A DNA stretch of 17,311 bases from assembly GCA_045545595.1 (NCBI GenBank), contig JAZQBG010000038.1:1-17311 (forward strand), written 5' to 3'. The notes under the pieces are model-generated. The model worked only from the letters and a program-made list of their open reading frames with translations, searched no databases and was not told the origin of the DNA. The stretch is from SIG205 sp045545595. GTDB taxonomy: Bacteria; Bacillota_I; Bacilli_A; RF39; UBA660. The translations under genes were made by a program, and so were the position numbers. Of the stretch, positions 7,277 to 14,926 are shown one piece after another. Each line of letters begins with the position of its first letter. Within the stretch, counting starts at the first letter, position 1.

Positions 7277-8593
7277 ATGGTTAGGAAAAATACTAAAAAT
7301 ATATTTATTAAATCAACGCTAATTTTAATATTAGGTGGAGCAATTACAAAAGTATTAGGTATGATTATTAAAATATTTACAACTAGAATTGTAGGAACAG
7401 AAGGTATAGGTCTTTATATGATGATAATGCCTACATTTAATTTATTTATTACCCTATCTCAACTAGGTTTTCCAATAGCGATAAGTAAACTAGTTAGTGA
7501 GGATAAAAAAAATAATAGAAAAATAATATTTTCAACTATTTTCTTTTCATTATCATTCAACACAATCCTAATTTTTCTTGTTTTTCTATTGGCTCCTATT
7601 TTTTCAAATATACTTCTTAAAAATCCTAATACATATTTACCTATTATCTGTATTGGGTTTACTTTACCATTCATTGGAATTTCCAGTATCACTAGGGGCT
7701 ATTTTTTTGGAAAGCAAAACATGATGCCTCATGTTATTTCTAATACATTTGAACAAATTGTAAGACTAATAATAATTATTATAATTACCCCTAAACTATT
7801 AAATTATGGCATAGATGTCGCAGTTGCAGGATTAGTAATTTATAATGTTGCTAGTGAATTATTATCTATTATTATTTTATATTTTTTCTTACCAAAAAAC
7901 TTTAAGATAAAAAAAGAAGAAATTAAACCAGATAAAACATTATTAAAAGAAGTAATGGCTATTTCAATACCTACTACATCCTCTAGATTAATAGGTTCAA
8001 TTGGATATTTTTTTGAACCTATAATTTTAACACAAACATTAATGTATGTTGGATATACTAGTAATTTTATAACTACAGAATATGGTATAGTTAGTGGATA
8101 CGCTATGCAAATGTTACTTATGCCATCGTTTTTTACAATGGCTATTTCACAAGCTTTAATTCCTGTGATTAGTAAAAACTACTCTAATAATAATATTGAA
8201 TATATAAAATTGAAAATTAAACAGGCCTGTACAATATCCTTTTCAATAGGATTCGTTATAACCTTAATAATTTTTCTTTTTCCAGAATTCTTTTTAAAAT
8301 TTTTCTTTAATACACATGAAGGAGTTAATTATATTAGAATTCTTGCTCCATTCTTTTTGGTTTTTTATCTTGAAGGTCCTCTAACATCATCACTTCAAGC
8401 AATGAATAAAGCTAAAGAAGCATTTAAAGTATCTTTTAGTGGTATTATATTAAAAAGCATTATCTTATTTTTATGTTGTTTATTTAAAATTGGAATGTAT
8501 CCTTTAATAATTGCTAATATATTTAATATTATTTATGTAACCTATAATCAATATAAAATTGTTAGAAAAAGCTTAAAAGAAAAAACGCATTAG
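7277..8593 (+). CDS. SpoVB/MurJ-like polysaccharide flippase (MOP superfamily)
   Basis: A 438-residue polytopic membrane protein of the MOP/oligosaccharide exporter superfamily. The N-terminus has the typical phi-x-G-G-x-x-x-K-x-x-G-phi start (L-G-G-A-I-T-K-V-L-G), then G-x-x-G-I-G-L-Y-M-M. The second half repeats the arrangement (I-P-T-T-S-S-R-L-I-G-S). Members flip lipid-linked sugars such as lipid II; SpoVB is needed for spore cortex synthesis. It is shorter than B. subtilis SpoVB (518 residues), so it may have fewer membrane helices. AGGTGATC just before ATG matches the 16S 3' end very well. It is divergent from the comN-like gene as in B. subtilis. SpoVB and a plain lipid II flippase cannot be told apart from sequence alone. 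Confidence 0.85.
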   Translation: MVRKNTKNIFIKSTLILILGGAITKVLGMIIKIFTTRIVGTEGIGLYMMIMPTFNLFITLSQLGFPIAISKLVSEDKKNNRKIIFSTIFFSLSFNTILIFLVFLLAPIFSNILLKNPNTYLPIICIGFTLPFIGISSITRGYFFGKQNMMPHVISNTFEQIVRLIIIIIITPKLLNYGIDVAVAGLVIYNVASELLSIIILYFFLPKNFKIKKEEIKPDKTLLKEVMAISIPTTSSRLIGSIGYFFEPIILTQTLMYVGYTSNFITTEYGIVSGYAMQMLLMPSFFTMAISQALIPVISKNYSNNNIEYIKLKIKQACTISFSIGFVITLIIFLFPEFFLKFFFNTHEGVNYIRILAPFFLVFYLEGPLTSSLQAMNKAKEAFKVSFSGIILKSIILFLCCLFKIGMYPLIIANIFNIIYVTYNQYKIVRKSLKEKTH

Positions 8594-8613
8594 ATTAATA
8601 ATACGTTTTTTCT
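8578..8613. terminator. Shared bidirectional terminator containing both convergent stop codons
   Basis: AGAAAAAACG (8578-8587) pairs with CGTTTTTTCT (8604-8613). After one mismatch, 8589-8592 pairs with 8599-8602, leaving a GATTAA loop. The six-base T and A runs within the arms give a U tract on either strand. The TAG of the flippase gene (8591-8593) and the TAA of the opposite gene (8595-8597) both lie in the top of the hairpin. Confidence 0.75.
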
Positions 8614-9323
8614 AATAATTTAGCTTTATCACATTTATATACCTCATCAAACATCTTATTTCGTTTTTCTTCAATATTTATAAATTTTGGTCTATTGTAT
8701 TTAATAGATATAAATTTTATATTTAACATATCAAGAATTTGTTTAACTTGTAGATTAAGATTTTTATTTTTCTCTAATAATATAATTTCATCACCTATCA
8801 TTATTATTCCTTCAAAAGAAAATTTATTTATTCTTAATTCTCTATCACTATTATTAGAATATGACAATTTAATATTTGAACTTATTAGAGGATAGAATGA
8901 AACTTCTTTTTTAATTAACATTTTTTTCAACAAAGATATTAATGTTTCTTCATTATTTACTACCCATATTTCTTTTGTGTTTTTATCATAACTATGTAAA
9001 GAATTAGGGTATCTATTTATAATATCTTCTTTCTCATTTTTAAAAGAAATTTCATGATATTGTATATTATTTTGATTTAAGTAATGTCTTGTGTAATTTA
9101 TCTTTTCTAAATTATCTTTCATAAAAATTATATATGTATTACTATCTTGACAATGTAAAAATGAATTAAAATTTTTAGTATTCATAACAACATCATCAAA
9201 ATTAAAATGAGAGATACAATTTGTATAAAGAAAATTATTAGGACTGGTTTTATCAATGGTAGAAAGTGCTATTTGTAGTTTTTCTAAATCATTTTGAATA
9301 ATCCAAACATTAGGACTTCTCAT
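8595..9323 (-). CDS. Hypothetical cytoplasmic protein, 242 residues
   Basis: I do not recognise this protein. It has no signal peptide and no convincing membrane helix, is rich in Asn, Lys and Ile, and starts MRSPNVWIIQNDLEKLQIAL. Alternating hydrophobic strands and short helices suggest an alpha/beta fold, for example I-W-V-V-N-N-E-E-T at about 118-126 and a compact C-terminal unit with G-I-I-M-I-G-D-E-I-I-L-L-E. No catalytic motif stands out. The gene is supported by a strong SD (AAGGGGGG, 6 bases from ATG), an extended -10 promoter, and a terminator at its end. It stands alone between clpB and the convergent flippase gene. Confidence 0.75.
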   Translation of the reverse strand: MRSPNVWIIQNDLEKLQIALSTIDKTSPNNFLYTNCISHFNFDDVVMNTKNFNSFLHCQDSNTYIIFMKDNLEKINYTRHYLNQNNIQYHEISFKNEKEDIINRYPNSLHSYDKNTKEIWVVNNEETLISLLKKMLIKKEVSFYPLISSNIKLSYSNNSDRELRINKFSFEGIIMIGDEIILLEKNKNLNLQVKQILDMLNIKFISIKYNRPKFINIEEKRNKMFDEVYKCDKAKLLEKTYY

Positions 9324-9348
9324 ATTATTCCCCCCTTAATTTCGTTTT

Positions 9349-9377
9349 ATTCTATCATAATTAAAATATAAAATCAA
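9349..9377 (-). promoter_or_regulatory. Promoter of the 242-residue hypothetical gene, extended -10
   Basis: On the minus strand TTGATT (9372-9377), a 17-base spacer, and TAGAAT (9349-9354) preceded by TGa form an extended -10 promoter about 25 bases before the ATG. The -35 lies inside one arm of the clpB terminator. Confidence 0.6.
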
Positions 9378-9403
9378 ATAACGTATATATGTTATTTGAT
9401 TTT
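9366..9403 (-). terminator. Terminator of clpB
   Basis: A perfect 13-bp inverted repeat (9370-9382 with 9391-9403) has an 8-base loop, six bases after the clpB stop codon. On the minus strand the stem ends in TTTT followed by AT-rich sequence. Confidence 0.7.
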
Positions 9404-9408
9404 CAAGT

Positions 9409-11523
9409 TTAATATATTATTAAATTGTCATTTTTTACATCAATATTTATTGTTTGTCCAAATTTAATATTACCCATTATTATTTCTTTGGCTAGTAATG
9501 TTTCTATATTTCTACTTACAAATCTTTTTAAAGGTCTTGCACCATAAACATCATCACTACCATTTTCGATTATATAATCTTTAGCGTTATCTGTTAAACA
9601 TAGTTTGATATTTTTATCTTTAAGTCTTACTTCTATTTCACTAATTAACTTATCTAGTATTTTATACATAACATTATTGTCTAATGAATTAAAAGTAATT
9701 ATTTCATCTATTCTATTTATAAACTCAGGTCTAAATGTTCTTTTTAATTCACTCATAACTAGTTCATCACTATTTTCATCATTATTAAGAATATATTCAC
9801 TACCTAAATTAGATGTCATAATTATAATTGTATTTTTAAAATCAACTGTTCTACCTTGTCCATCAGTAATTCTACCATCATCTAATATTTGAAGTAAAAT
9901 ATTGAATACATCTCTATGTGCTTTTTCTATTTCATCAAATAATACAATACTATATGGATTTCTTCTTACTGCTTCTGTTAATTGTCCACCATCATCATAA
10001 CCTACATAACCCGGAGGAGACCCAATTAAACGAGCTACTGAATGAGATTCCATATATTCTGACATGTCTATTCTTATAATGTGTTTTTCATCATCAAATA
10101 GTTCATAAGCTAAAGTACGAGCTACTTCTGTTTTACCTACACCTGTTGGTCCAAGGAAAATAAATGAACCAATTGGTCTATTAGGATCTTTTATTCCTGC
10201 ACGTGCTCTAATAATTGCTTCTGATACTAAATGTAATGCATTGTCTTGACCTATTACTCTTTTTCTCATGTTGTCTTCTAAGTGAAGTAACTTTTCTTTT
10301 TCGCCTTCGACTAGTTTTGTTACTGGAACTTTAGTCCAACGAGAAATTATTCCTGCAACATCTTCTTCTGTTACTGTATCACTTAACATTTTATTATCAT
10401 TTTTGCTTTGTAATTCTTGTAATTCTTGTTCTAATTTAGGAATAGTACCATGTCTAAGTCTAGCTGCACTTTCTAAATCATAATTGTTTTCTGCAGTATC
10501 TAGTTTAAATTTAGCGTCTTCTAATTCCTTTTTCTTAGAACTAATTTTCTCTTTTACCCCTTTTTCTTCTTCCCATCTTTTACGTATATCTGATTCTTTT
10601 TCTTTTAATTTATCTAATTCTTGATTTATTGTTTCTACTCTTTTTTTACTTAATTCATCTTTTTCTTTTTTTAATGCTTGCTTTTCAATTTCTAACTGCA
10701 TTATTTTTCTAGTTAAAGTATCTAGTTCAACAGGTACTGAGTCCATTTGAACTTTAATTGTCGCACAAGCTTCATCTATTAAGTCAATAGCTTTATCTGG
10801 TAAAAATCTATCAGTTATATATCTATTAGACATATTTGCAGCAGCAATTAGTGCTTTATCAGAAATAGTAACCCCATGATGCACTTCAAATCTTTGTTTT
10901 AATCCACGTAAAATTGTAATTGTATCTAATACTGTAGGTTCAGTTACTATAACTTTTTGGAAACGACGTTCTAATGCACCATCTTTTTCAATATATTTTC
11001 TATATTCATTTAAAGTTGTTGCACCTATTGTATGAATTTCTCCACGTGCTAACATTGGTTTTAACATATTACCAGCATCCATAGCACCTTCTGTAGCGCC
11101 TGCTCCAACTATCATGTGAATTTCATCTATGAAAAGAATTATCTTTCCATCACTTTCTTTAATTTCTTTTAGAACAGCTTTAAGTCTTTCTTCAAATTCA
11201 CCACGATATTTCGCACCAGCAATTAGTGAACCCATATCAAGTTCCCAAATACTTTTATCTTTTAAACTATTTGGCACATCACCTTTAACAATACGCCAAG
11301 CAAGACCTTCTACAATAGCGGTTTTACCAACACCAGGTTCACCAATTAATACCGGATTGTTTTTTGTCTTTCTTGACAAAATACGTGTAATATTACGTAC
11401 TTCTTCATCTCTTCCTATTACTGGATCAATTTTACCCTTCTTTACATCTTCTACTATATCTCTACCATATTTTTCAAGAGGTTTCTCTATTGATTCAGCA
11501 AATGGATTTATTCCATTATTCAT
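9409..11523 (-). CDS. clpB: ClpB disaggregase lacking the N-terminal domain
   Basis: This AAA+ Hsp100 chaperone works with DnaK to extract polypeptides from aggregates. The 704 residues have two ATPase domains: D1 with Walker A G-E-P-G-V-G-K-T (61-68) and Walker B I-I-L-F-I-D-E (128-134), and D2 with G-P-T-G-V-G-K-T (458-465). A long coiled-coil M domain between them (about 265-390) marks ClpB rather than ClpC/ClpA. The roughly 150-residue Clp_N domain is absent; the protein begins just before the D1 linker. The promoter is only about 55 bases upstream, so this is a real short form, as in mycoplasmas. AAGGAGG lies 7 bases before ATG. A CIRCE operator indicates HrcA control. Confidence 0.97.
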   Translation of the reverse strand: MNNGINPFAESIEKPLEKYGRDIVEDVKKGKIDPVIGRDEEVRNITRILSRKTKNNPVLIGEPGVGKTAIVEGLAWRIVKGDVPNSLKDKSIWELDMGSLIAGAKYRGEFEERLKAVLKEIKESDGKIILFIDEIHMIVGAGATEGAMDAGNMLKPMLARGEIHTIGATTLNEYRKYIEKDGALERRFQKVIVTEPTVLDTITILRGLKQRFEVHHGVTISDKALIAAANMSNRYITDRFLPDKAIDLIDEACATIKVQMDSVPVELDTLTRKIMQLEIEKQALKKEKDELSKKRVETINQELDKLKEKESDIRKRWEEEKGVKEKISSKKKELEDAKFKLDTAENNYDLESAARLRHGTIPKLEQELQELQSKNDNKMLSDTVTEEDVAGIISRWTKVPVTKLVEGEKEKLLHLEDNMRKRVIGQDNALHLVSEAIIRARAGIKDPNRPIGSFIFLGPTGVGKTEVARTLAYELFDDEKHIIRIDMSEYMESHSVARLIGSPPGYVGYDDGGQLTEAVRRNPYSIVLFDEIEKAHRDVFNILLQILDDGRITDGQGRTVDFKNTIIIMTSNLGSEYILNNDENSDELVMSELKRTFRPEFINRIDEIITFNSLDNNVMYKILDKLISEIEVRLKDKNIKLCLTDNAKDYIIENGSDDVYGARPLKRFVSRNIETLLAKEIIMGNIKFGQTINIDVKNDNLIIY

Positions 11524-11554
11524 ATATATACCTCCTTAATTTAGTTTATCAAAA

Positions 11555-11579
11555 AAGTGAATGGAATAACCATTCACTT
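11555..11579 (-). other. Hairpin at the 5' end of the clpB transcript
   Basis: A perfect 10-bp inverted repeat (11570-11579 with 11555-11564) has a 5-base loop and is followed on the minus strand by six T. It lies between the clpB -10 box and its start codon. It looks like an intrinsic terminator, but transcription from the clpB promoter would begin in or next to its first arm. It may instead be a 5' stability hairpin, or terminate read-through from the Fic gene. Confidence 0.6.
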
Positions 11580-11582
11580 CAT

Positions 11583-11610
11583 ATTATATCACTATTTTAG
11601 CACTTGTCAA
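11583..11610 (-). promoter_or_regulatory. Consensus sigma-A promoter of clpB
   Basis: On the minus strand TTGACA (11605-11610), a 16-base spacer and TATAAT (11583-11588) are both perfect hexamers. The -35 lies inside the CIRCE element, so bound HrcA would block polymerase. Confidence 0.9.
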
Positions 11611-11623
11611 GAGTGAGTGCTAA
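11597..11623 (-). promoter_or_regulatory. CIRCE operator (HrcA binding site)
   Basis: TTAGCACTT-N9-GAGTGCTAA on the plus strand, against the consensus TTAGCACTC-N9-GAGTGCTAA: one mismatch. It overlaps both the clpB -35 box and the stop codon of the Fic gene (11620-11622). HrcA is not in the window; this site predicts that the genome encodes it. Confidence 0.92.
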
Positions 11624-12444
11624 AAACGCTTTTTAATAAGTTCTATTGAACTATTTAAATAATATAATTGTTCATCAACCATATTTAAATTATAACTAAT
11701 CCATTGGTTCCATGCTTCATTATTTTGTTCTATAGCTAAATGATTTATTAACTTTCTATATTTGCCTCTGGTAATTAAATAATTTTTAGATAAATATATT
11801 AATGGTGCTTTAAAATCCTTTGCATACAAATGATTTGTATTTTTCCAGATTTTAGCATGTTGAACTAATCTCGATAATCTTGTGTTTCCATCATCAAACG
11901 GTTGCATTGCAGCAATCACCCCATGAAAAACAATTGGATTAATAAATACATTATCTATTTTATTATTATTTAAAAAAGCTAATGCTTTATCCATATTTTC
12001 AGGTATTTCTTTATAATCAACTGGAATGTAATCTATTCTTTTTGAGCCATCTGGATTAATTGTACCTACAAATTTGTTATTATCACTTCTAAAATTATAT
12101 CCATTCGCTTCACTAGTTGTACCAGCCATTAAAGTTTTATGAAGACATTGTAAATTCTCTTTAGTTAAATTATCTTGTTCTGATAAAAGTTTTATTATTT
12201 TATCTATAGAATTAACCCTATGCATGTTTTTGTACAAAGATATTAACAAAGAACTTTCTACTTCAGATTGTTGATTATTTAATATTTCTGATTGCTTAAT
12301 AGTATTTAAATAATAACTAAGTAATTTCTCATCAAATTGTGCTATTTCACTAATATAATTAGAATATTTTTCGTTTATATCTTCTAAAGACCATTTGTTT
12401 CTATCATTAAGTTTTATTTCACTTATTCTTTCAATTAATTCCAT
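11620..12444 (-). CDS. Fic-domain protein with Gln in place of the catalytic His
   Basis: Fic proteins transfer AMP or related groups to target proteins. The fold is clear: a flap segment (G-Y-N-F-R-S-D-N-N-K-F-V-G), the helix starting F-H-G-V-I, and the core motif, here Q-P-F-D-D-G-N-T-R-L-S-R instead of H-P-F-x-x-G-N-G-R-x-x-R. The catalytic His is thus Gln181; the phosphate-binding Gly186, Asn187, Arg189 and Arg192 remain. H174 matches the conserved His seven residues earlier, confirming the register. An upstream S-E-V-E-S may be a degenerate inhibitory motif. The start is ATG 12444 (274 residues): GAAGGGG sits 5 bases before it, and the upstream GTG at 12477 lies in the promoter. Activity is doubtful; it could be a pseudoenzyme or use another chemistry. 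Confidence 0.88.
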   Translation of the reverse strand: MELIERISEIKLNDRNKWSLEDINEKYSNYISEIAQFDEKLLSYYLNTIKQSEILNNQQSEVESSLLISLYKNMHRVNSIDKIIKLLSEQDNLTKENLQCLHKTLMAGTTSEANGYNFRSDNNKFVGTINPDGSKRIDYIPVDYKEIPENMDKALAFLNNNKIDNVFINPIVFHGVIAAMQPFDDGNTRLSRLVQHAKIWKNTNHLYAKDFKAPLIYLSKNYLITRGKYRKLINHLAIEQNNEAWNQWISYNLNMVDEQLYYLNSSIELIKKRF

Positions 12445-12468
12445 AATTACCCCTTCTTTTGAGGTAAT

Positions 12469-12496
12469 ATTATACACTTTTTTAAAATTTTGTCAA
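12469..12496 (-). promoter_or_regulatory. Consensus sigma-A promoter of the Fic gene
   Basis: TTGACA (12491-12496), a 16-base spacer and TATAAT (12469-12474) on the minus strand. The -35 coincides with the Leu-Thr codons near the end of the HAD gene. Both hexamers are perfect, so the Fic gene can be transcribed independently of the whiA operon, and the start codon must lie downstream of about 12462. Confidence 0.8.
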
Positions 12497-12991
12497 ATTC
12501 ACGTATTCTATCACTTGGTCTAAGTGGTCTATTACATAAAATCCTTTACCATTTAATTTTTCAGAAAATCTTATTCCTATACCTCCTGCACTTTCCCATT
12601 CTCTTAAATTACCAGAATAATCATCTATAAGGATTGAACCTTCTGTATGAACCATTTTTGTTTTTGATATCTTCTTTGGTACTGGAATAAATGTAATGTC
12701 TTTAAAATGTTTTCTAATGTATTTTATTTTTTCAACTGCTTCATCTAATGAAACAACATGGGATAATATATTAACATTAAATAAATTACTATCTATTATT
12801 TTTTGAATACATTCTATAGAGTTATTAATAGGTTTACATTTCCTATTAAGGAATTCTTTCCAATCTAGATTTGAATAATAATTGTTACATGATTCATTAT
12901 TTATTTCAAGACCTGATTTTTTTATTTCATCATACCCTACTTCAATGGTATTCATTATTACCCCATCGAAATCAATATATAAATTTATCAT
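12482..12991 (-). CDS. Small HAD-superfamily hydrolase, deoxyribonucleotidase-like
   Basis: This 169-residue protein has the HAD motifs. Motif I is D7-F-D9-G-V at the very N-terminus, motif II is S77 (N-I-L-S), a Lys lies near 112, and motif IV is I-L-I-D-D at 120-124. The stretch D-D-Y-S-G-N-L-R-E-W-E-S-A-G-G resembles the 5'(3')-deoxyribonucleotidase (NT5C-like) group. Catalytic residues look intact, so phosphatase activity is likely, but the substrate is not known. The start is ATG 12991, because AAGGA lies 8 bases before it. An ATG at 13000 overlaps whiA and has no room for an SD. It begins one base after the whiA stop, so it is translationally coupled to whiA. Confidence 0.82.
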   Translation of the reverse strand: MINLYIDFDGVIMNTIEVGYDEIKKSGLEINNESCNNYYSNLDWKEFLNRKCKPINNSIECIQKIIDSNLFNVNILSHVVSLDEAVEKIKYIRKHFKDITFIPVPKKISKTKMVHTEGSILIDDYSGNLREWESAGGIGIRFSEKLNGKGFYVIDHLDQVIEYVNLTKF

Positions 12992-12992
12992 A

Positions 12993-13919
12993 CTACACAT
13001 CCTTACTAAGTTTAAGCGCTAAATCTTTTATCTTCCTAAATCTATGATTTAAACCTGATTTTGTTACTTTATGATTAGTTTCAAGTGTAATTATTTCACT
13101 TAACTCTAACAGTGAAGATTCAGGATATTTTTTTCTATATTGTATTACTTCCTTGTCTTTCTCATCAAGTAATGTAATCGCATCATTTTCCTCTAATATT
13201 TTTATATATTCTAATTGTTTATTAGCTGTATTTATGATTTTTTCAACATTTGCTTGTTCACAGTTATTAAGTCTATTAGTCATATTTACATGGTCTCTAT
13301 ATATTCTTATATCTTCAAAATATAAAACGGCTGAATATGCTCTCATCATTTTTAAAAAATCACTAATACGTTCAGACTCTTTAATATAGACCATATATCC
13401 CTTAGTACGATGTAATATTTTACTCTTTAATTCCAGTTGATTTAACATATCATTTATTAATGTAGCTTGTCCTTCATTTTTGATTAGAAATTCCAAGTGG
13501 TATCTAGCTGTTTTAGGATCATTAACGCTACCACTTGAAATGAAACATCCTCTTAAGTATGATTTAATTTCTTCATCCCCACTTATTATGTATCGAGAAG
13601 GATATTTATTGATTTTACCGTCTTTTATCAAAGATAAGTCTTCTAACAATTCTACAACATTACTATATTCTAAAATGTATGCCTGACTTCTATTAAAATT
13701 ATATTGTCTACGAACAGTAATTTTAGGAACTATATTATACAGGTTTTTAATTAATGAAAAGTATCTACGTGCTATACTTGCATTTTCTGTAATAATCTTT
13801 AAATAATTATTATCAAATTCCGCACTATTAATTAAAAATCCACATAGTTCAGCCATATATTCTGATTTTTCACATTCTAATTTTGACACTTCATTTTTAA
13901 CTATACTTGTAAAAGACAT
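12993..13919 (-). CDS. whiA: DNA-binding protein WhiA
   Basis: The 308-residue protein has the WhiA layout. The N-terminal starts MSFTSIVKNEVSKLE, and a LAGLIDADG-endonuclease-like domain without nuclease function spans to about 220 (note R-G-C-F-I-S-S-G-S-V at 123-132 and Y-H-L-E-F at 140-144). A C-terminal helix-turn-helix follows, with L-L-E-L-S-E-I and K-S-G-L-N-H-R-F-R-K-I. WhiA controls sporulation genes in Streptomyces and affects cell division and envelope processes in B. subtilis. It lies 17 bases after yvcK, the standard Firmicute pairing. GGTGGTGA precedes the ATG. Confidence 0.96.
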   Translation of the reverse strand: MSFTSIVKNEVSKLECEKSEYMAELCGFLINSAEFDNNYLKIITENASIARRYFSLIKNLYNIVPKITVRRQYNFNRSQAYILEYSNVVELLEDLSLIKDGKINKYPSRYIISGDEEIKSYLRGCFISSGSVNDPKTARYHLEFLIKNEGQATLINDMLNQLELKSKILHRTKGYMVYIKESERISDFLKMMRAYSAVLYFEDIRIYRDHVNMTNRLNNCEQANVEKIINTANKQLEYIKILEENDAITLLDEKDKEVIQYRKKYPESSLLELSEIITLETNHKVTKSGLNHRFRKIKDLALKLSKDV

Positions 13920-13936
13920 AGCGATTCACCACCATT

Positions 13937-14881
13937 TTATAGTAAATTTGAGAATATATGAAATGCTATTTTTATTGTATTATGTCTTATTACATCATCT
14001 ACTATATCCACAAAATTATCTTGAACTAATTTTACACCCAATTTTTTTGTTTCTTCGGGATCTACAACAACTGGATCTTTTTGTTCTTCTATCGAATATT
14101 TCTCTATTAATCTTGGATCGATATATCCATTATTTGCTAAGACGATATCTACTTTTTTATTTCCTAAATAACGATTTAATGTTTTAATATGATCACTAAC
14201 TTTATAGTTTTCTGTTTCACCAGGTTGAGTCATCATATTACATACGTACATTATTTTTGCATTACTTTTTTCGATTTCACTAACCATTTCTTTACATATT
14301 AAATTTGGAATTATACTAGTATATAAACTTCCCATGCTCAAGATTATTAAATCTGCTTCTTTTATTGCTTGTAACGCTTCTTTAGTTACTTCTGGTTCTT
14401 CTTTATAGTAAACTGTTTTTACAGCTCTATTATCTTCAGTAATTTTATGTTCACTTTCAATTATAGTTCCATCTTCCATTTCACCAACAAGAGTTACAAC
14501 ATCTTCTGTCAAAGGTACTACTTTTCCTTTTAATTTTAAAACTTTACCTAATGCTTCTATACCATCTGATATATTTCCTGTTATGTTTTTAGTTGCAGCA
14601 AGTAAAATATTACCAACTTTGTGGCCATTTAAACTACTATCCTCATTAAATTGATAACTAAGTAATTTTTCAACTAGTGGTTCAGTTTCCGATAAAGAAA
14701 TTAATACTTTTCTTATATCACCTACTGCAGGTATATTAAATTCGTCTCTTAATTTTCCAGTAGTTCTTCCACTGTCACAAACTGAAACTATTGCAGTAAT
14801 ATCAAGTGGAAATTGTTTTAACCCACTAAGAAGAATAGACATTCCTGTTCCTCCACCTATTATTACAACTTTTTTACTCAT
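13937..14881 (-). CDS. yvcK: YvcK/GlmR-family gluconeogenesis and cell-wall factor
   Basis: The 314-residue protein is a CofD-like Rossmann protein. It has the nucleotide-binding V-V-I-I-G-G-G-T-G-M at 5-14, a variant of the D-(D/S)-G-G-S-S-G loop seen here as D36-S-G-R-T-T-G, A-V-G-D-I-R at 52-57 and G-H-K-V-G-N at 86-91. In B. subtilis YvcK (GlmR) binds UDP-GlcNAc and stimulates GlmS, steering carbon to peptidoglycan under gluconeogenic growth. The usual upstream rapZ (yvcJ) and downstream crh are not next to it here; recX lies upstream and whiA downstream. Arg39 in the loop is unlike the usual Gly, with unknown effect. The SD is weak (GGTG). Confidence 0.94.
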   Translation of the reverse strand: MSKKVVIIGGGTGMSILLSGLKQFPLDITAIVSVCDSGRTTGKLRDEFNIPAVGDIRKVLISLSETEPLVEKLLSYQFNEDSSLNGHKVGNILLAATKNITGNISDGIEALGKVLKLKGKVVPLTEDVVTLVGEMEDGTIIESEHKITEDNRAVKTVYYKEEPEVTKEALQAIKEADLIILSMGSLYTSIIPNLICKEMVSEIEKSNAKIMYVCNMMTQPGETENYKVSDHIKTLNRYLGNKKVDIVLANNGYIDPRLIEKYSIEEQKDPVVVDPEETKKLGVKLVQDNFVDIVDDVIRHNTIKIAFHIFSNLL

Positions 14882-14904
14882 TTTTACACCAGCTTTCAGT
14901 ATTA

Positions 14905-14910
14905 ATTATA
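14905..14910 (-). promoter_or_regulatory. Candidate -10 box ahead of yvcK
   Basis: A perfect TATAAT lies in the 45-base recX-yvcK gap, placing a start point about 15-20 bases before the yvcK ATG. No good -35 is seen at the right distance, so yvcK may also be co-transcribed with recX. Confidence 0.4.
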
Positions 14911-14926
14911 CTATATATATGTTAAA

